From Actinacidiphila alni (lineage in GTDB: Bacteria; Actinomycetota; Actinomycetes; Streptomycetales; Streptomycetaceae), in contig NZ_FONG01000008.1 of the NCBI RefSeq assembly GCF_900112845.1, positions 124,001-188,000 of the forward strand: a stretch of DNA of 64,000 nucleotides, given 5' to 3'. The notes under the pieces are model-generated. The model saw only the letters and a list, made by a program, of their open reading frames with translations, had not been told where the DNA came from and searched no databases. Shown piece after piece: positions 18,190 to 26,663 of this stretch. A program made the translations under genes and the position numbers. Position 1 is the stretch's first letter. Each line of letters starts with the position of its first letter.

Positions 18190-19890
18190 TCAGCCGAACG
18201 CCACCAGATACGTCTGGTCGGACGAGGACGCGTACACCGTCCGCGACGCGATGTAGAAATGACCGTCGTACCAGACCGGATAACTGCGGGTCGCCGACGA
18301 GTCGAGCTTCTCCGAGGACGCGGAATCGAACTGCGCGTAGGTGGAGATCGCCCCGCTCGCCGGGTCGAGCGTGACAAGACGCCCCTGCACGTCGTAGTCG
18401 GCGGGCTCGTACGCGAGGAGTTTGCCGTCCTGCAACGCGAGACCGGTGATGTCGTGCTTGCTGTCGGGCTTGGCGATCCACTTCTGCTTGCCGTCGCTGA
18501 GATTGAAGGCGACGATTCCGCTGAGCACCTGGCCATTGCTGTCGTGCTTGCTCTGCAGCGACAGATAGAGCGTGTCACTGCTGACGATCACATTGTGCAC
18601 GGCCTGCTGTTCGGTGCCGTCCGTACTGATGTCGTACTTGTCGGTGCCCAGCGACACCCGCGACTGGAGACGGCCGTCGACGATGGTCGCCACGTCCGTG
18701 TGCGTCGCACCCTCGGTGCCGAGCAGCACCACCACCGGGTCGGTGGAGACGATGCCGGAGATCTTGGTGCCGACCGGGGCCTGCCACGACCATTTGGCGG
18801 CGCCGTTGTTGTCCGGGTCGATCACCTGGACCTTGTACGTCTTGTAGTCGCAGTTGACGACCGCGACGAATTGCTTGCCGCCGGCGTAACCGTCGTCCTC
18901 GCAATTGCCGTTGCCGGAGCGCCACAGCACCTTCTGGGTGCTCATCCTGTAGCCGATCGAACCGTCCAGCCAGTCCACGCCGACGGTGTCGCCGCTGACG
19001 GCCATCTCGCTGTAGTCGAAGTCCGGCTTGCTGTCGGTGCCGACGGGGAGTTTCGCCGTCCACAGCGCCTTGCCGGCCGCGAGGTCGATCACCATGATCT
19101 GCTCGCAGTTCGCACCGAACTGAATGGCCGTCAAATTGTTGCTGTTCGAGTCGCGCGCGGCCGTGCAGTCGCCGCTGGACGGCGCGGGCACCGTCCACGC
19201 CACCGCGCCGGTCGTCTGGTCATAGGCGACGACCTTGTTGATCTCGTTCTTCACCACGTACTTGTCGGTGAACCAGACGCCGACGACGTACTTCAGATTG
19301 TCCTTCGCGGCCACCGGGTCGGCGGGCTTGTCCCACTTGAAGGCGAGCGTCGAACCGTGCGGCTTCCCGGTCGTCTTCCCGCCCGTGGTGCCACCGGACT
19401 TGCCGCCCGACTTACCGCCGGACCGGCCGCCGGAATCGGCCTGCGGCTTGGAGTCGCCGTCACCCTTGGTGGCGAAGTACACGCCGCCGCCGATCACCAG
19501 CACCGCGGCGACGACCGCCGCGATGATGATCATCATCTTGTTGTTCGACCGCCCGCCGCCGGGCCCGCCGGGACCCGCGGGGCTCATGCCGTACGGCGGG
19601 GGCGTCTGCGCCGGCGGATAGCCGTACGGCGCCTGCTGGGGCGGCACCTGGCCCGGCGGCGGGGGCGGGGTCTGGCCGGGCTGCGGGTAGCCGTACTGCG
19701 GCGGGGGCGGCGGCGTCTGCGGGAACGCCGGCTGGGTGGGCGCCTGCGCGTACGGGTTCTGCCCGGGGGGCACCGGCTGCGCGTACGGGTTCTCGCCGCT
19801 GGGGACCGGGCCCGCCTGGCCCGGGTAGCCGTAACCACCGCCGGAGGGCGGGGGCGGATTTCCGGGCGGCGGCGGGGGCGGCTGAGACAT
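18190..19890 (-). CDS. Membrane-anchored protein with PQQ-like beta-propeller
   Basis: The 566-residue protein has three parts. The first about 140 residues are Pro/Gly/Tyr/Gln-rich and cytoplasmic. A single membrane helix follows, MMIIIAAVVAAVLVIGGGVYF. After a Lys/Ser/Gly linker comes an extracellular domain built from PQQ-enzyme-like repeats (TGAVAWTVPAPSSGDCTA, AAGKALWTAKLP, DGKQKWIAKPDSKHD). ATG 19890 has GAAGGA upstream. Such proteins may act as extracytoplasmic scaffolds or sensors; the role is unknown. No catalytic dehydrogenase residues are evident. Confidence 0.8.
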   Translation of the reverse strand: MSQPPPPPPGNPPPPSGGGYGYPGQAGPVPSGENPYAQPVPPGQNPYAQAPTQPAFPQTPPPPPQYGYPQPGQTPPPPPGQVPPQQAPYGYPPAQTPPPYGMSPAGPGGPGGGRSNNKMMIIIAAVVAAVLVIGGGVYFATKGDGDSKPQADSGGRSGGKSGGKSGGTTGGKTTGKPHGSTLAFKWDKPADPVAAKDNLKYVVGVWFTDKYVVKNEINKVVAYDQTTGAVAWTVPAPSSGDCTAARDSNSNNLTAIQFGANCEQIMVIDLAAGKALWTAKLPVGTDSKPDFDYSEMAVSGDTVGVDWLDGSIGYRMSTQKVLWRSGNGNCEDDGYAGGKQFVAVVNCDYKTYKVQVIDPDNNGAAKWSWQAPVGTKISGIVSTDPVVVLLGTEGATHTDVATIVDGRLQSRVSLGTDKYDISTDGTEQQAVHNVIVSSDTLYLSLQSKHDSNGQVLSGIVAFNLSDGKQKWIAKPDSKHDITGLALQDGKLLAYEPADYDVQGRLVTLDPASGAISTYAQFDSASSEKLDSSATRSYPVWYDGHFYIASRTVYASSSDQTYLVAFG

Positions 19891-20058
19891 CAACGGTCCT
19901 TCTGGCATGAGCGGATCAGGGACGGACGAACGGGAATTCTTTCTATCACCCGTCCCAAGGCGCCTTTCCTGCCGCGCCACGACCGTTACCGGGCCGCTAC
20001 ACGATCCGCCCGTGACCTGTGCGGCTCACGCCGTCCGTGCCGCCGTCCGCAGGATGCT

Positions 20059-21849
20059 TTACGCGTCCTCGGCCAGCTCCAGCCAGCGCATCTCCAGCTC
20101 CTCGCGCTCCTCGCGCAGGGTGCGCAGCTCCGCGTCGAGGGAGGCGACCTTCGCGAAGTCGGTGGCATTGTCGGCGATTCCCGCGTGCAGCTTCGCCTCG
20201 CGCTCGCCGAGCTTGTCCAGTTGCCGCTCGATGCGCTGGAGTTCCTTTTTCGCCGCCCTGGTGTCGCCCGCGGGCTTGTCCTTGACGGGCGCGGGCGCCG
20301 GGGCGGCGGCCTCGGCGGCGGCGTGCCGGCGCTCCAGGTACTCGTCCACGCCGCGCGGCAGCATCCGCAGGGTCGAGTCGCCGAGCAGCGCGAACACCCG
20401 GTCGGTGGTGCGCTCCAGGAAGTACCGGTCGTGGCTGATCACCAGCATCGAGCCGGGCCAGCCGTCGAGCAGGTCCTCCAGCTGGGTGAGCGTCTCGATG
20501 TCGAGGTCATTGGTGGGCTCGTCCAGGAACAGCACATTCGGCTCGTCCATCAGCAGCCGCAGGATCTGGAGCCGGCGGCGCTCACCGCCGGACAGGTCGC
20601 CGACCGGCGTCCACTGCTTCTCCTTGGTGAAGCCGAACTTCTCGCAGAGCTGGCCCGCGGTCATCTCCCGGCCCTTGCCGAGGTCGACGCGCTGCCGCAC
20701 CGACTCCACCGCTTGCAGCACCCGCCAGTTCGGGTCCAGCTCGGCGACCTCCTGGGAGAGGTAGGCGAGCTTCACCGTCCTGCCGACCACCACCTTGCCG
20801 CCCGCCGGCTGCTTGTCGCCGCCGGTCGCCGCGGCCTCGGCGAGCGCCCGCAGGAGTGAGGTCTTGCCCGAGCCGTTGACGCCGACCAGGCCGACCCGGT
20901 CGCCGGGGCCGAGCTGCCAGGTCACATGCTTGAGCAGCACCTTGGGGCCCGCCTGGACTGTGACATCCTCCAACTCGAAGACGGTCTTGCCGAGCCGGGA
21001 GTTGGCGAATTTCATCAGCTCCGCGGTGTCCCGCGGCGGCGGCACATCGGCGATCAGCTCGTTGGCCGCCTCGATCCGGAAGCGCGGCTTGGAGGTGCGG
21101 GCCGGGGCGCCGCGGCGCAGCCAGGCCAGCTCCTTGCGCATCAGGTTCTGCCGCTTGGCCTCCTCGGTGGCCGCGATCCGCTCCCGCTCGGCGCGCGCGA
21201 ACACGTAGTCGCTGTAGCCGCCCTCGTACTCGTACACCGCGCCGCGCTGCACGTCCCACATGCGGGTGCACACCTGGTCCAGGAACCAGCGGTCGTGGGT
21301 GACGCAGACCAGGGCGGAGCGGCGGGCGCCGAGGTGCCCGGCCAGCCAGGCGATGCCCTCGACGTCCAGGTGGTTGGTCGGCTCGTCGAGCACCAGCAGG
21401 TCCTGCTCGGCGATGAGCAGCTTCGCCAGCGCGATACGGCGCCGCTCGCCGCCGGACAGCGGGCCGATCACCGTGTCCAGGCCGAGCGGGAAACCGGGCA
21501 GGTCCAGGCCGCCGAACAGGCCGGTCAGTACGTCGCGGATCTTCGCGTCGCCCGCCCACTCGTGGTCGGCTCGGTCACCGATCACCTCGTGGCGCACGGT
21601 CGCGGCCGGGTCGAGGCTGTCGCCCTGCGTCAACACACCGAGCCGCAACCCACCCTGGTGGGTGACCCGGCCGCTGTCCGGCTCCTCCAGCTTGGCCAGC
21701 AGCCGGATGAGGGTGGTCTTGCCGTCGCCGTTGCGGCCCACGACACCGGTGCGGTCGCCCTCGGAGACGCCGAGGGACACGGCGTCGAGCAGCGTTCGCG
21801 TGCCGTATGTCTTGCCGACGGCTTCGACGTTGACCAGGTTGACGGCCAC
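20059..21849 (-). CDS. ABC-F family ATPase (Uup-like)
   Basis: The 596-residue soluble protein has two ABC cassettes and no membrane spans. The Walker A motifs are GRNGDGKTT and GVNGSGKTS. The signature LSGGERRR occurs twice. The Walker B motifs are LLVLDEPTNHLD and VLFLDEPTNDLD. A linker lies between the cassettes and a charged coiled coil at the C-terminus (ELQRIERQLDKLGEREAKLH), as in Uup. ABC-F proteins act on the ribosome or on DNA structures; Uup-like members aid ribosome function. An antibiotic-protection role is less likely given the housekeeping context. Confidence 0.92.
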   Translation of the reverse strand: MAVNLVNVEAVGKTYGTRTLLDAVSLGVSEGDRTGVVGRNGDGKTTLIRLLAKLEEPDSGRVTHQGGLRLGVLTQGDSLDPAATVRHEVIGDRADHEWAGDAKIRDVLTGLFGGLDLPGFPLGLDTVIGPLSGGERRRIALAKLLIAEQDLLVLDEPTNHLDVEGIAWLAGHLGARRSALVCVTHDRWFLDQVCTRMWDVQRGAVYEYEGGYSDYVFARAERERIAATEEAKRQNLMRKELAWLRRGAPARTSKPRFRIEAANELIADVPPPRDTAELMKFANSRLGKTVFELEDVTVQAGPKVLLKHVTWQLGPGDRVGLVGVNGSGKTSLLRALAEAAATGGDKQPAGGKVVVGRTVKLAYLSQEVAELDPNWRVLQAVESVRQRVDLGKGREMTAGQLCEKFGFTKEKQWTPVGDLSGGERRRLQILRLLMDEPNVLFLDEPTNDLDIETLTQLEDLLDGWPGSMLVISHDRYFLERTTDRVFALLGDSTLRMLPRGVDEYLERRHAAAEAAAPAPAPVKDKPAGDTRAAKKELQRIERQLDKLGEREAKLHAGIADNATDFAKVASLDAELRTLREEREELEMRWLELAEDA

Positions 21850-21909
21850 TCTCGTACGCTCCAGGGGTTCGCTCGGGTGCTGCTGCGGTGTGACTGCGGT
21901 GGTGCTTCA

Positions 21910-21960
21910 GGGTGATTTCAGCGTAGTGCGGTCGGCCGCGGGTTCGAGTCCCGTCACTCA
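21910..21960 (+). other. tRNA-like sequence without anticodon arm
   Basis: GGGTGAT at 21910-21916 and a complete T-arm GCGGG-TTCGAGT-CCCGT are followed by CACTCA, but there is no room for an anticodon arm. It overlaps the end of ispE. It could be a decayed tRNA or the 3' tRNA end left by an integrating element, or it could be chance. Confidence 0.3.
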
Positions 21961-22899
21961 GGCCGTGCGGACCACGGTGGCCCCTGGCGCCGGGGAGGCG
22001 GCCGGGCGGGCGCCGCGGCAGGTGCCGGACGCGGCCAGGGTGACGGCGATCTTGGCGGCGGTGTCGGCGTCCGGCGCCAGGAAGGCGCAGGTCGGCCCGG
22101 AGCCGGAGACCAGCGCGGCCAGCGCGCCCGCGTCCGTACCCGTTGCCAGGGTGCCGGCCAGCGCCGGCCGCAGCGACAGGGCGGCGGCCTGGAGGTCGTT
22201 GACCAGGACGGCGGCCAGCGCGTACGGGTCGCCGGTGCGCAGCGCGTCGAGCAGCGCGGGGTCGGCGGCGGGGGCGGGCACGTCGGCGACGGTGTCGCCG
22301 CCGCCGGACTCCTGGCGCAGCCGGTCGCACTCGCGGTAGACGGCCGGGGTGGACAGGCCGCCGTCGGCGACGGCGAAGACCCAGTGGAAGGGGCCCGCCA
22401 CCTCCAGCGGCGTCAGGATCTCGCCCCGCCCCTCCCCCAGCGCCGCCCCGCCGACCAGGCTGAACGGCACGTCGCTGCCCAGTTCCGCGCAGATTGCCAG
22501 CAGCTGCTCGCGCGGGGTGTCCAGGCCCCACAGGGCGTCGCAGGCGAGCAGCGCCGCCGCGGCGTCCGCGCTGCCGCCCGCCATGCCGCCCGCCACAGGG
22601 ATGTCCTTGACGATGTGCAATCGCACATCCGGAGCGACGCCATGGTGCGCGGCGAGCGCGAGCGCGGCTTTCGCCGCCAGGTTGGTGGTGTCCAACGGGA
22701 TGCTGCCGACGTCCGGGCCCGACGCGGTGATGACGGGCCCTTCACCCGCCGCACCGGCCGTCGCGGTCACCTCGTCGTACAGACCGACCGCCAGAAAGAC
22801 ATTCGCCAGGTCGTGGAAGCCGTCGGGGCGGCGACCGCCGACCGCGAGCTGGACGTTGACCTTTGCGGGCACGCGGACGGTGACGGGTGCGGCGGTCAC
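21958..22899 (-). CDS. ispE: 4-diphosphocytidyl-2-C-methyl-D-erythritol kinase
   Basis: IspE phosphorylates CDP-methylerythritol in the MEP isoprenoid pathway. The GHMP-kinase signs are VRVPAKVNVQLAVGGRRPDGFH at the start, the ATP loop PVAGGMAGGSADAAAAL, and SGSGPTCAF near the end. GTG 22899 follows AAGGGAG. The 313-residue length is normal. It lies downstream of rsmA as is usual in actinobacteria, and ABC-F follows. Confidence 0.96.
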   Translation of the reverse strand: MTAAPVTVRVPAKVNVQLAVGGRRPDGFHDLANVFLAVGLYDEVTATAGAAGEGPVITASGPDVGSIPLDTTNLAAKAALALAAHHGVAPDVRLHIVKDIPVAGGMAGGSADAAAALLACDALWGLDTPREQLLAICAELGSDVPFSLVGGAALGEGRGEILTPLEVAGPFHWVFAVADGGLSTPAVYRECDRLRQESGGGDTVADVPAPAADPALLDALRTGDPYALAAVLVNDLQAAALSLRPALAGTLATGTDAGALAALVSGSGPTCAFLAPDADTAAKIAVTLAASGTCRGARPAASPAPGATVVRTA

Positions 22900-23037
22900 T
22901 GCTGGCTCCCTTGCGGAGGGTGAAGGTGAGGGTGAGGGCGGATCGAGGGCTGGGGTGACGGTAGCGGTGGGGGTGACGTGCGGGGACCGAAGGTGACGCT
23001 CGTGGTTGACGACTGACGTGATGTGAGCGGCCGGCGG

Positions 23038-23901
23038 TCAGGCCACCGGCTTGTGCTCGGCGATGGCGGCGAATTCCTCCACCGTCAGCTCCTCGCCCCT
23101 GGCCCGCGGCGACACCCCGGCGGCCACCAGAGCCGCCTCGGCCGCCTGCGCCGAGCCCGCCCAGCCGGCCAGCGCCGCACGCAGCGTCTTGCGGCGCTGC
23201 GCGAAGGCCGCGTCGACCGCCGCGAACACCTCGTCGCGACGCGCGGTCGTCGTCGGCGGGTCGCGCCGGGTCAGCGCGACCAGCCCGGAGTCGACATTGG
23301 GCGCGGGCCAGAACACATTGCGCCCGATGGAACCGGCGCGCTTGACCTCCGCGTACCAGTTCGCCTTCACCGACGGCACCCCGTACACCTTGTTGCCGGG
23401 CCGGGCGGCGAGCCGGTCGGCCACCTCGGCCTGCACCATCACCAGGGTGCGTTCGATGCTCGGGAAGGTCGCGAGCATGTGCAGCAGCACGGGGACCGCC
23501 ACGTTGTACGGCAGATTCGCCACCAGGGCGGTGGGCGGCGGACCCGGCAGCTCGGTGACCCGCATCGCGTCGCTGTGCACGAGGGCGAAACGATCCGTCC
23601 GCTCCGGCATCCGCGCCGCCACCGTCGCCGGCAGCGCCGCCGCCAGGACGTCGTCGATCTCGACGGCGGTGACCCGCTCCGCGGCCTCCAGCAGCGCCAG
23701 GGTGAGCGACCCGAGCCCGGGGCCGACCTCGACGACGGTGTCCTCGGGGCGCACCTGCGCGGTCCTGACGATCCGCCGCACCGTGTTCGCGTCGATGACG
23801 AAATTCTGGCCGCGCTGCTTGGTGGGGCGCACCCCCAGCGCGGCGGCCAGCTCACGGATGTCGGCCGGTCCGAGCAGGGTGTCGGGATCTGTCGTACTCA
23901 C
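23038..23901 (-). CDS. rsmA: 16S rRNA (adenine1518/1519-N6)-dimethyltransferase
   Basis: RsmA (KsgA) dimethylates two adjacent adenines of 16S rRNA during 30S maturation. [18 protein letters not shown] is the N-terminal signature. The SAM motif is [12 protein letters not shown] and the catalytic motif is [13 protein letters not shown] 23901 gives 287 residues. tatD lies only 116 bp upstream, with no rpf gene between them, unlike many actinobacteria. Confidence 0.96.
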   Translation of the reverse strand: MSTTDPDTLLGPADIRELAAALGVRPTKQRGQNFVIDANTVRRIVRTAQVRPEDTVVEVGPGLGSLTLALLEAAERVTAVEIDDVLAAALPATVAARMPERTDRFALVHSDAMRVTELPGPPPTALVANLPYNVAVPVLLHMLATFPSIERTLVMVQAEVADRLAARPGNKVYGVPSVKANWYAEVKRAGSIGRNVFWPAPNVDSGLVALTRRDPPTTTARRDEVFAAVDAAFAQRRKTLRAALAGWAGSAQAAEAALVAAGVSPRARGEELTVEEFAAIAEHKPVA

Positions 23902-24017
23902 ACCCGCAAGGGTACGGGCCCGCCATCGCGCCGACCGCCGCCCGCGGACCGGCCAGGAAGGCACGCCCCGGGGAGCGCGCCCGGGCCCGTACCGCGTCGG
24001 CTCGGACCCGTATCGCG

Positions 24018-24890
24018 TCAGTAGGCGAAGGCGCTGGCCGTATTGGCGGCGATCGCCGTCGCGAGGGTGTCCTCGTCGATGCCGCGGGCCGCCGCCATCG
24101 CGCGCAGGGTGACCGGGATGAGATACGGCGCGTTCGGCCGGCCGCGGTAGGGCACCGGGGTGAGGAACGGGGCGTCGGTCTCGACCAGGAGGCGGTCGAG
24201 CGGGGCGACGGCCACCGCGTCGCGCAGATTCTGCGCCGACTTGTAGCTGACCGTGCCGGCGAAGGAGAGGTAGTAGCCGCGCTCGGCGCAGACCTTCGCC
24301 ATCGCGGCGTCGCCGGAGTAGCAGTGGAAGACGACCGTGTCCGGCGCGCCCTCCTCCTCCAGGATGCGCAGTACGTCGTCGTGCGCCTCTCGGTCGTGGA
24401 TGACCAGCGCCTTGCCGTGCCGCTTGGCAATGTCGATATGGCGACGGAACGAGTGCTGCTGGGCGGCGACACCGTCCGGTCCGGTGCGGAAGTAGTCCAG
24501 GCCGGTCTCGCCGACGCCGCGCACCTGGGGAAGGGCGGCCAGCGCGTCGATCTCGTCGATCTCTTGGTCGAGGCCCGCCGTGCCGCGTGCCTCCAGCGCG
24601 CCCCCGTACGAGCCCTCAGGGGCGCCGTGGACGATGCGCGGCGCCTCGTTGGGGTGCAGGGCTACGGTGGCCCAGATCGCGTCGTGGGCGGCGGCCGTAC
24701 GCGCCGCCCAGCGGGAACCCGCGAGATCGCACCCCACCTGGATGAGGGTGTCGACCCCGACCGCGGCAGCCTGGGCGAGGGCCTGGGGAACGCTGCCCTG
24801 CTGCATGTCGAGATGGGTGTGCGAGTCGGCGACCGCGACCCGCAGCGGCTCGGGCGCCGGCGGGGCGGTCTTCTTGTCCTTGTCGGGCAT
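24018..24890 (-). CDS. tatD: TatD-family metal-dependent deoxyribonuclease
   Basis: The 290-residue TIM-barrel hydrolase has the metal ligands in order: [29 protein letters not shown] and ETDAPFLTP. Proteins of the family have 3'-5' exonuclease activity on DNA. The first 18 residues are a Lys/Pro-rich extension. It heads the tatD-rsmA-ispE cluster. Confidence 0.95.
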   Translation of the reverse strand: MPDKDKKTAPPAPEPLRVAVADSHTHLDMQQGSVPQALAQAAAVGVDTLIQVGCDLAGSRWAARTAAAHDAIWATVALHPNEAPRIVHGAPEGSYGGALEARGTAGLDQEIDEIDALAALPQVRGVGETGLDYFRTGPDGVAAQQHSFRRHIDIAKRHGKALVIHDREAHDDVLRILEEEGAPDTVVFHCYSGDAAMAKVCAERGYYLSFAGTVSYKSAQNLRDAVAVAPLDRLLVETDAPFLTPVPYRGRPNAPYLIPVTLRAMAAARGIDEDTLATAIAANTASAFAY

Positions 24891-24931
24891 GGCCCGATCC
24901 TAAGGACGTCGGGCGGTGACCTTGTGAGCGG

Positions 24932-25405
24932 TCACCTCTCGGGCGGCAGCTCCTCCTGGTGCTTGCGGTGCAGGAAGTGCAGGACGGACCAGTGGTGCTC
25001 ACCGTTCCCGCCCTGACCGTCCCGGCCGGCCCGGCCGCCCTGCTCGGCCCGTTCGCTCCGGGGCCGGGGCCGTACGGAGGAGGCGATGTCGGAGACCTGC
25101 CCCGAGCGCATGATGCGCACATGCTCGCCGCCGCAGTTCAGGCAGGACGGGCGGGTGAGCGGCGACGGCACCCGGGCGCCGTCCGCGAGGTAGGTGACGA
25201 AGGGGCGGCCGGAGGCGTCCACATGGTGCTCGATCTCGTACGCCTGCTCCCAGCCGTGGCCGCAGTTCAGGCAGGCGAAGGCGTACGCCTCCATGGCGTT
25301 GTCCGGCGACGATGCGGCGCGGCCACCGGCCACGGGCTGGTCGGTACGGGGCTGATCGGTAGAGGGCCGGCCGGGATGGTGGTCGCTTCCGATGGTCTCG
25401 CGCAT
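24932..25405 (-). CDS. Zinc-ribbon protein of unknown function
   Basis: The 157-residue protein has two CxxC knuckles, FACLNCGHGWE and SCLNCGGEHV, about 50 residues apart, which would bind one zinc ion. The ends are hydrophilic and disordered. ATG 25405 follows GGAG. Actinobacteria often keep such a gene near tatD and rsmI. A nucleic-acid or protein adaptor role is possible, but nothing specific can be said. Confidence 0.75.
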   Translation of the reverse strand: MRETIGSDHHPGRPSTDQPRTDQPVAGGRAASSPDNAMEAYAFACLNCGHGWEQAYEIEHHVDASGRPFVTYLADGARVPSPLTRPSCLNCGGEHVRIMRSGQVSDIASSVRPRPRSERAEQGGRAGRDGQGGNGEHHWSVLHFLHRKHQEELPPER

Positions 25406-25618
25406 GGCAGCTCCTGCGTGCCCCCCGGGCAACGCACCCGGAGCGGGACTTTCCACCTACCAGCGAACGCCCCTTTTCGCGGTCCCGCAGGAGGAGTATC
25501 CGACTCTTGAGCCAGATTTGGGCAGTATGTGGAAATTGGCGGTCATTGCTTTGCCATCCATACGGTTTAGGCGGATACGTAGCCAGACCGGCGTTTTACC
25601 CTCCGTCACCGGCCCGCC

Positions 25619-26491
25619 TCACGCGCCCGGCAGCCCACCCGTACGTTTCGCGGCGACCACCGCGTCGAAGACCTCCCGCTTGGGCAGGCCCGCCTCGGCG
25701 GCGACCGCCGCGATCGCCTCCTTGCGCCGCTCACCGGCCTCCTCCCTGGCCACCACCCGGCGCACCAGCTCCGCCGGGTCCAGGTCGGCGGGCCCCGGCT
25801 CAGGCGCGCCCTCGACCACGACGGTGATCTCCCCGCGCACCCCGTCGGCCGCCCACAGCGCCAGCTCCTTCAGCGGCCCGCGCTTGACCTCCTCGTACGT
25901 CTTGGTCAGCTCCCGGCAGACCGCCGCCCGCCGCTCCGCCCCGAACGCCTCGGCCATCGCCGCCAGGGTGTCGTCGATCCGGTGCGGCGCCTCGAAATAC
26001 ACCAGGGTGCGCCGGTCGGCCGCGACCTCCCGCAGCCGGGACAGCCGCTCGCCCGCCTTGCGCGGCAGGAACCCCTCGAAGCAGAAACGGTCCACCGGCA
26101 GCCCGGAGACCGCCAGCGCCGTCAGCACCGCGGAAGGACCCGGCACCGCCGTCACCTTGATGTCCCGCTCGACGGCCGCCGCCACCAGCCGGTAGCCGGG
26201 GTCCGACACCGACGGCATCCCGGCGTCGGTCACCAGCACCACCCGCGCGCCGCCCTCCAGCGCCTCGACCAGCTCCGGGGTGCGCCCGCTCTCGTTGCCC
26301 TCGAAGTACGAGACGACGCGCGCGGACGGGTGCACGTCCAGCGCCTGCGTCAGGCGGCGGAAGCGGCGCGTGTCCTCGGCGGCGATCACATCGGCGGCGA
26401 GGAGTTCCGCGGTCAGGCGGGGCGGGGCGTCGGCGGGGTCGCCGATGGGGGTTCCGGCCAGGACGAGCACACCGGCGGCTGAGATGGTCAC
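25619..26491 (-). CDS. rsmI: 16S rRNA (cytidine1402-2'-O)-methyltransferase
   Basis: RsmI methylates the ribose of C1402 in the ribosomal decoding centre. VLAGTPIGDPADAPPR, AAEDTRRFRRL, SYFEGNE, VTDAGMPSVSDPGYR and VPGPSAVLTALAVSGLP are the family blocks of the SAM tetrapyrrole-methylase fold. The start is GTG near 26491; the upstream in-frame extension is low-complexity Arg/Gly. It is divergent from the mannosyltransferase. Confidence 0.95.
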   Translation of the reverse strand: MTISAAGVLVLAGTPIGDPADAPPRLTAELLAADVIAAEDTRRFRRLTQALDVHPSARVVSYFEGNESGRTPELVEALEGGARVVLVTDAGMPSVSDPGYRLVAAAVERDIKVTAVPGPSAVLTALAVSGLPVDRFCFEGFLPRKAGERLSRLREVAADRRTLVYFEAPHRIDDTLAAMAEAFGAERRAAVCRELTKTYEEVKRGPLKELALWAADGVRGEITVVVEGAPEPGPADLDPAELVRRVVAREEAGERRKEAIAAVAAEAGLPKREVFDAVVAAKRTGGLPGA

Positions 26492-26663
26492 CCCCCAAGC
26501 CTCCCACCTGTCCGCCCGTCGTCCGACCCGCCGCCGGACCCGCCGCTCCCCCGGGCCGCCGGCCCCCGTTCCGGTGCCCCGTCCCACGCCCGGTATACGG
26601 ACAAACCCGGGCGGTGGGGCCGGACCTCATCGCTTTCTCAGGGGGTTTCCCTACGATGGCCCG

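Noticed and set aside
18157..20859. 900-codon plus-strand frame across the PQQ-propeller gene
   Set aside because: Composition is Val/Arg/Gly-rich without domains. The opposite strand has a signal-anchor and propeller repeats.
20059..21849. ABC-F protein as an antibiotic-resistance determinant
   Set aside because: The Uup-like C-terminal coiled coil and the housekeeping neighbours ispE and rsmA point to a general role.
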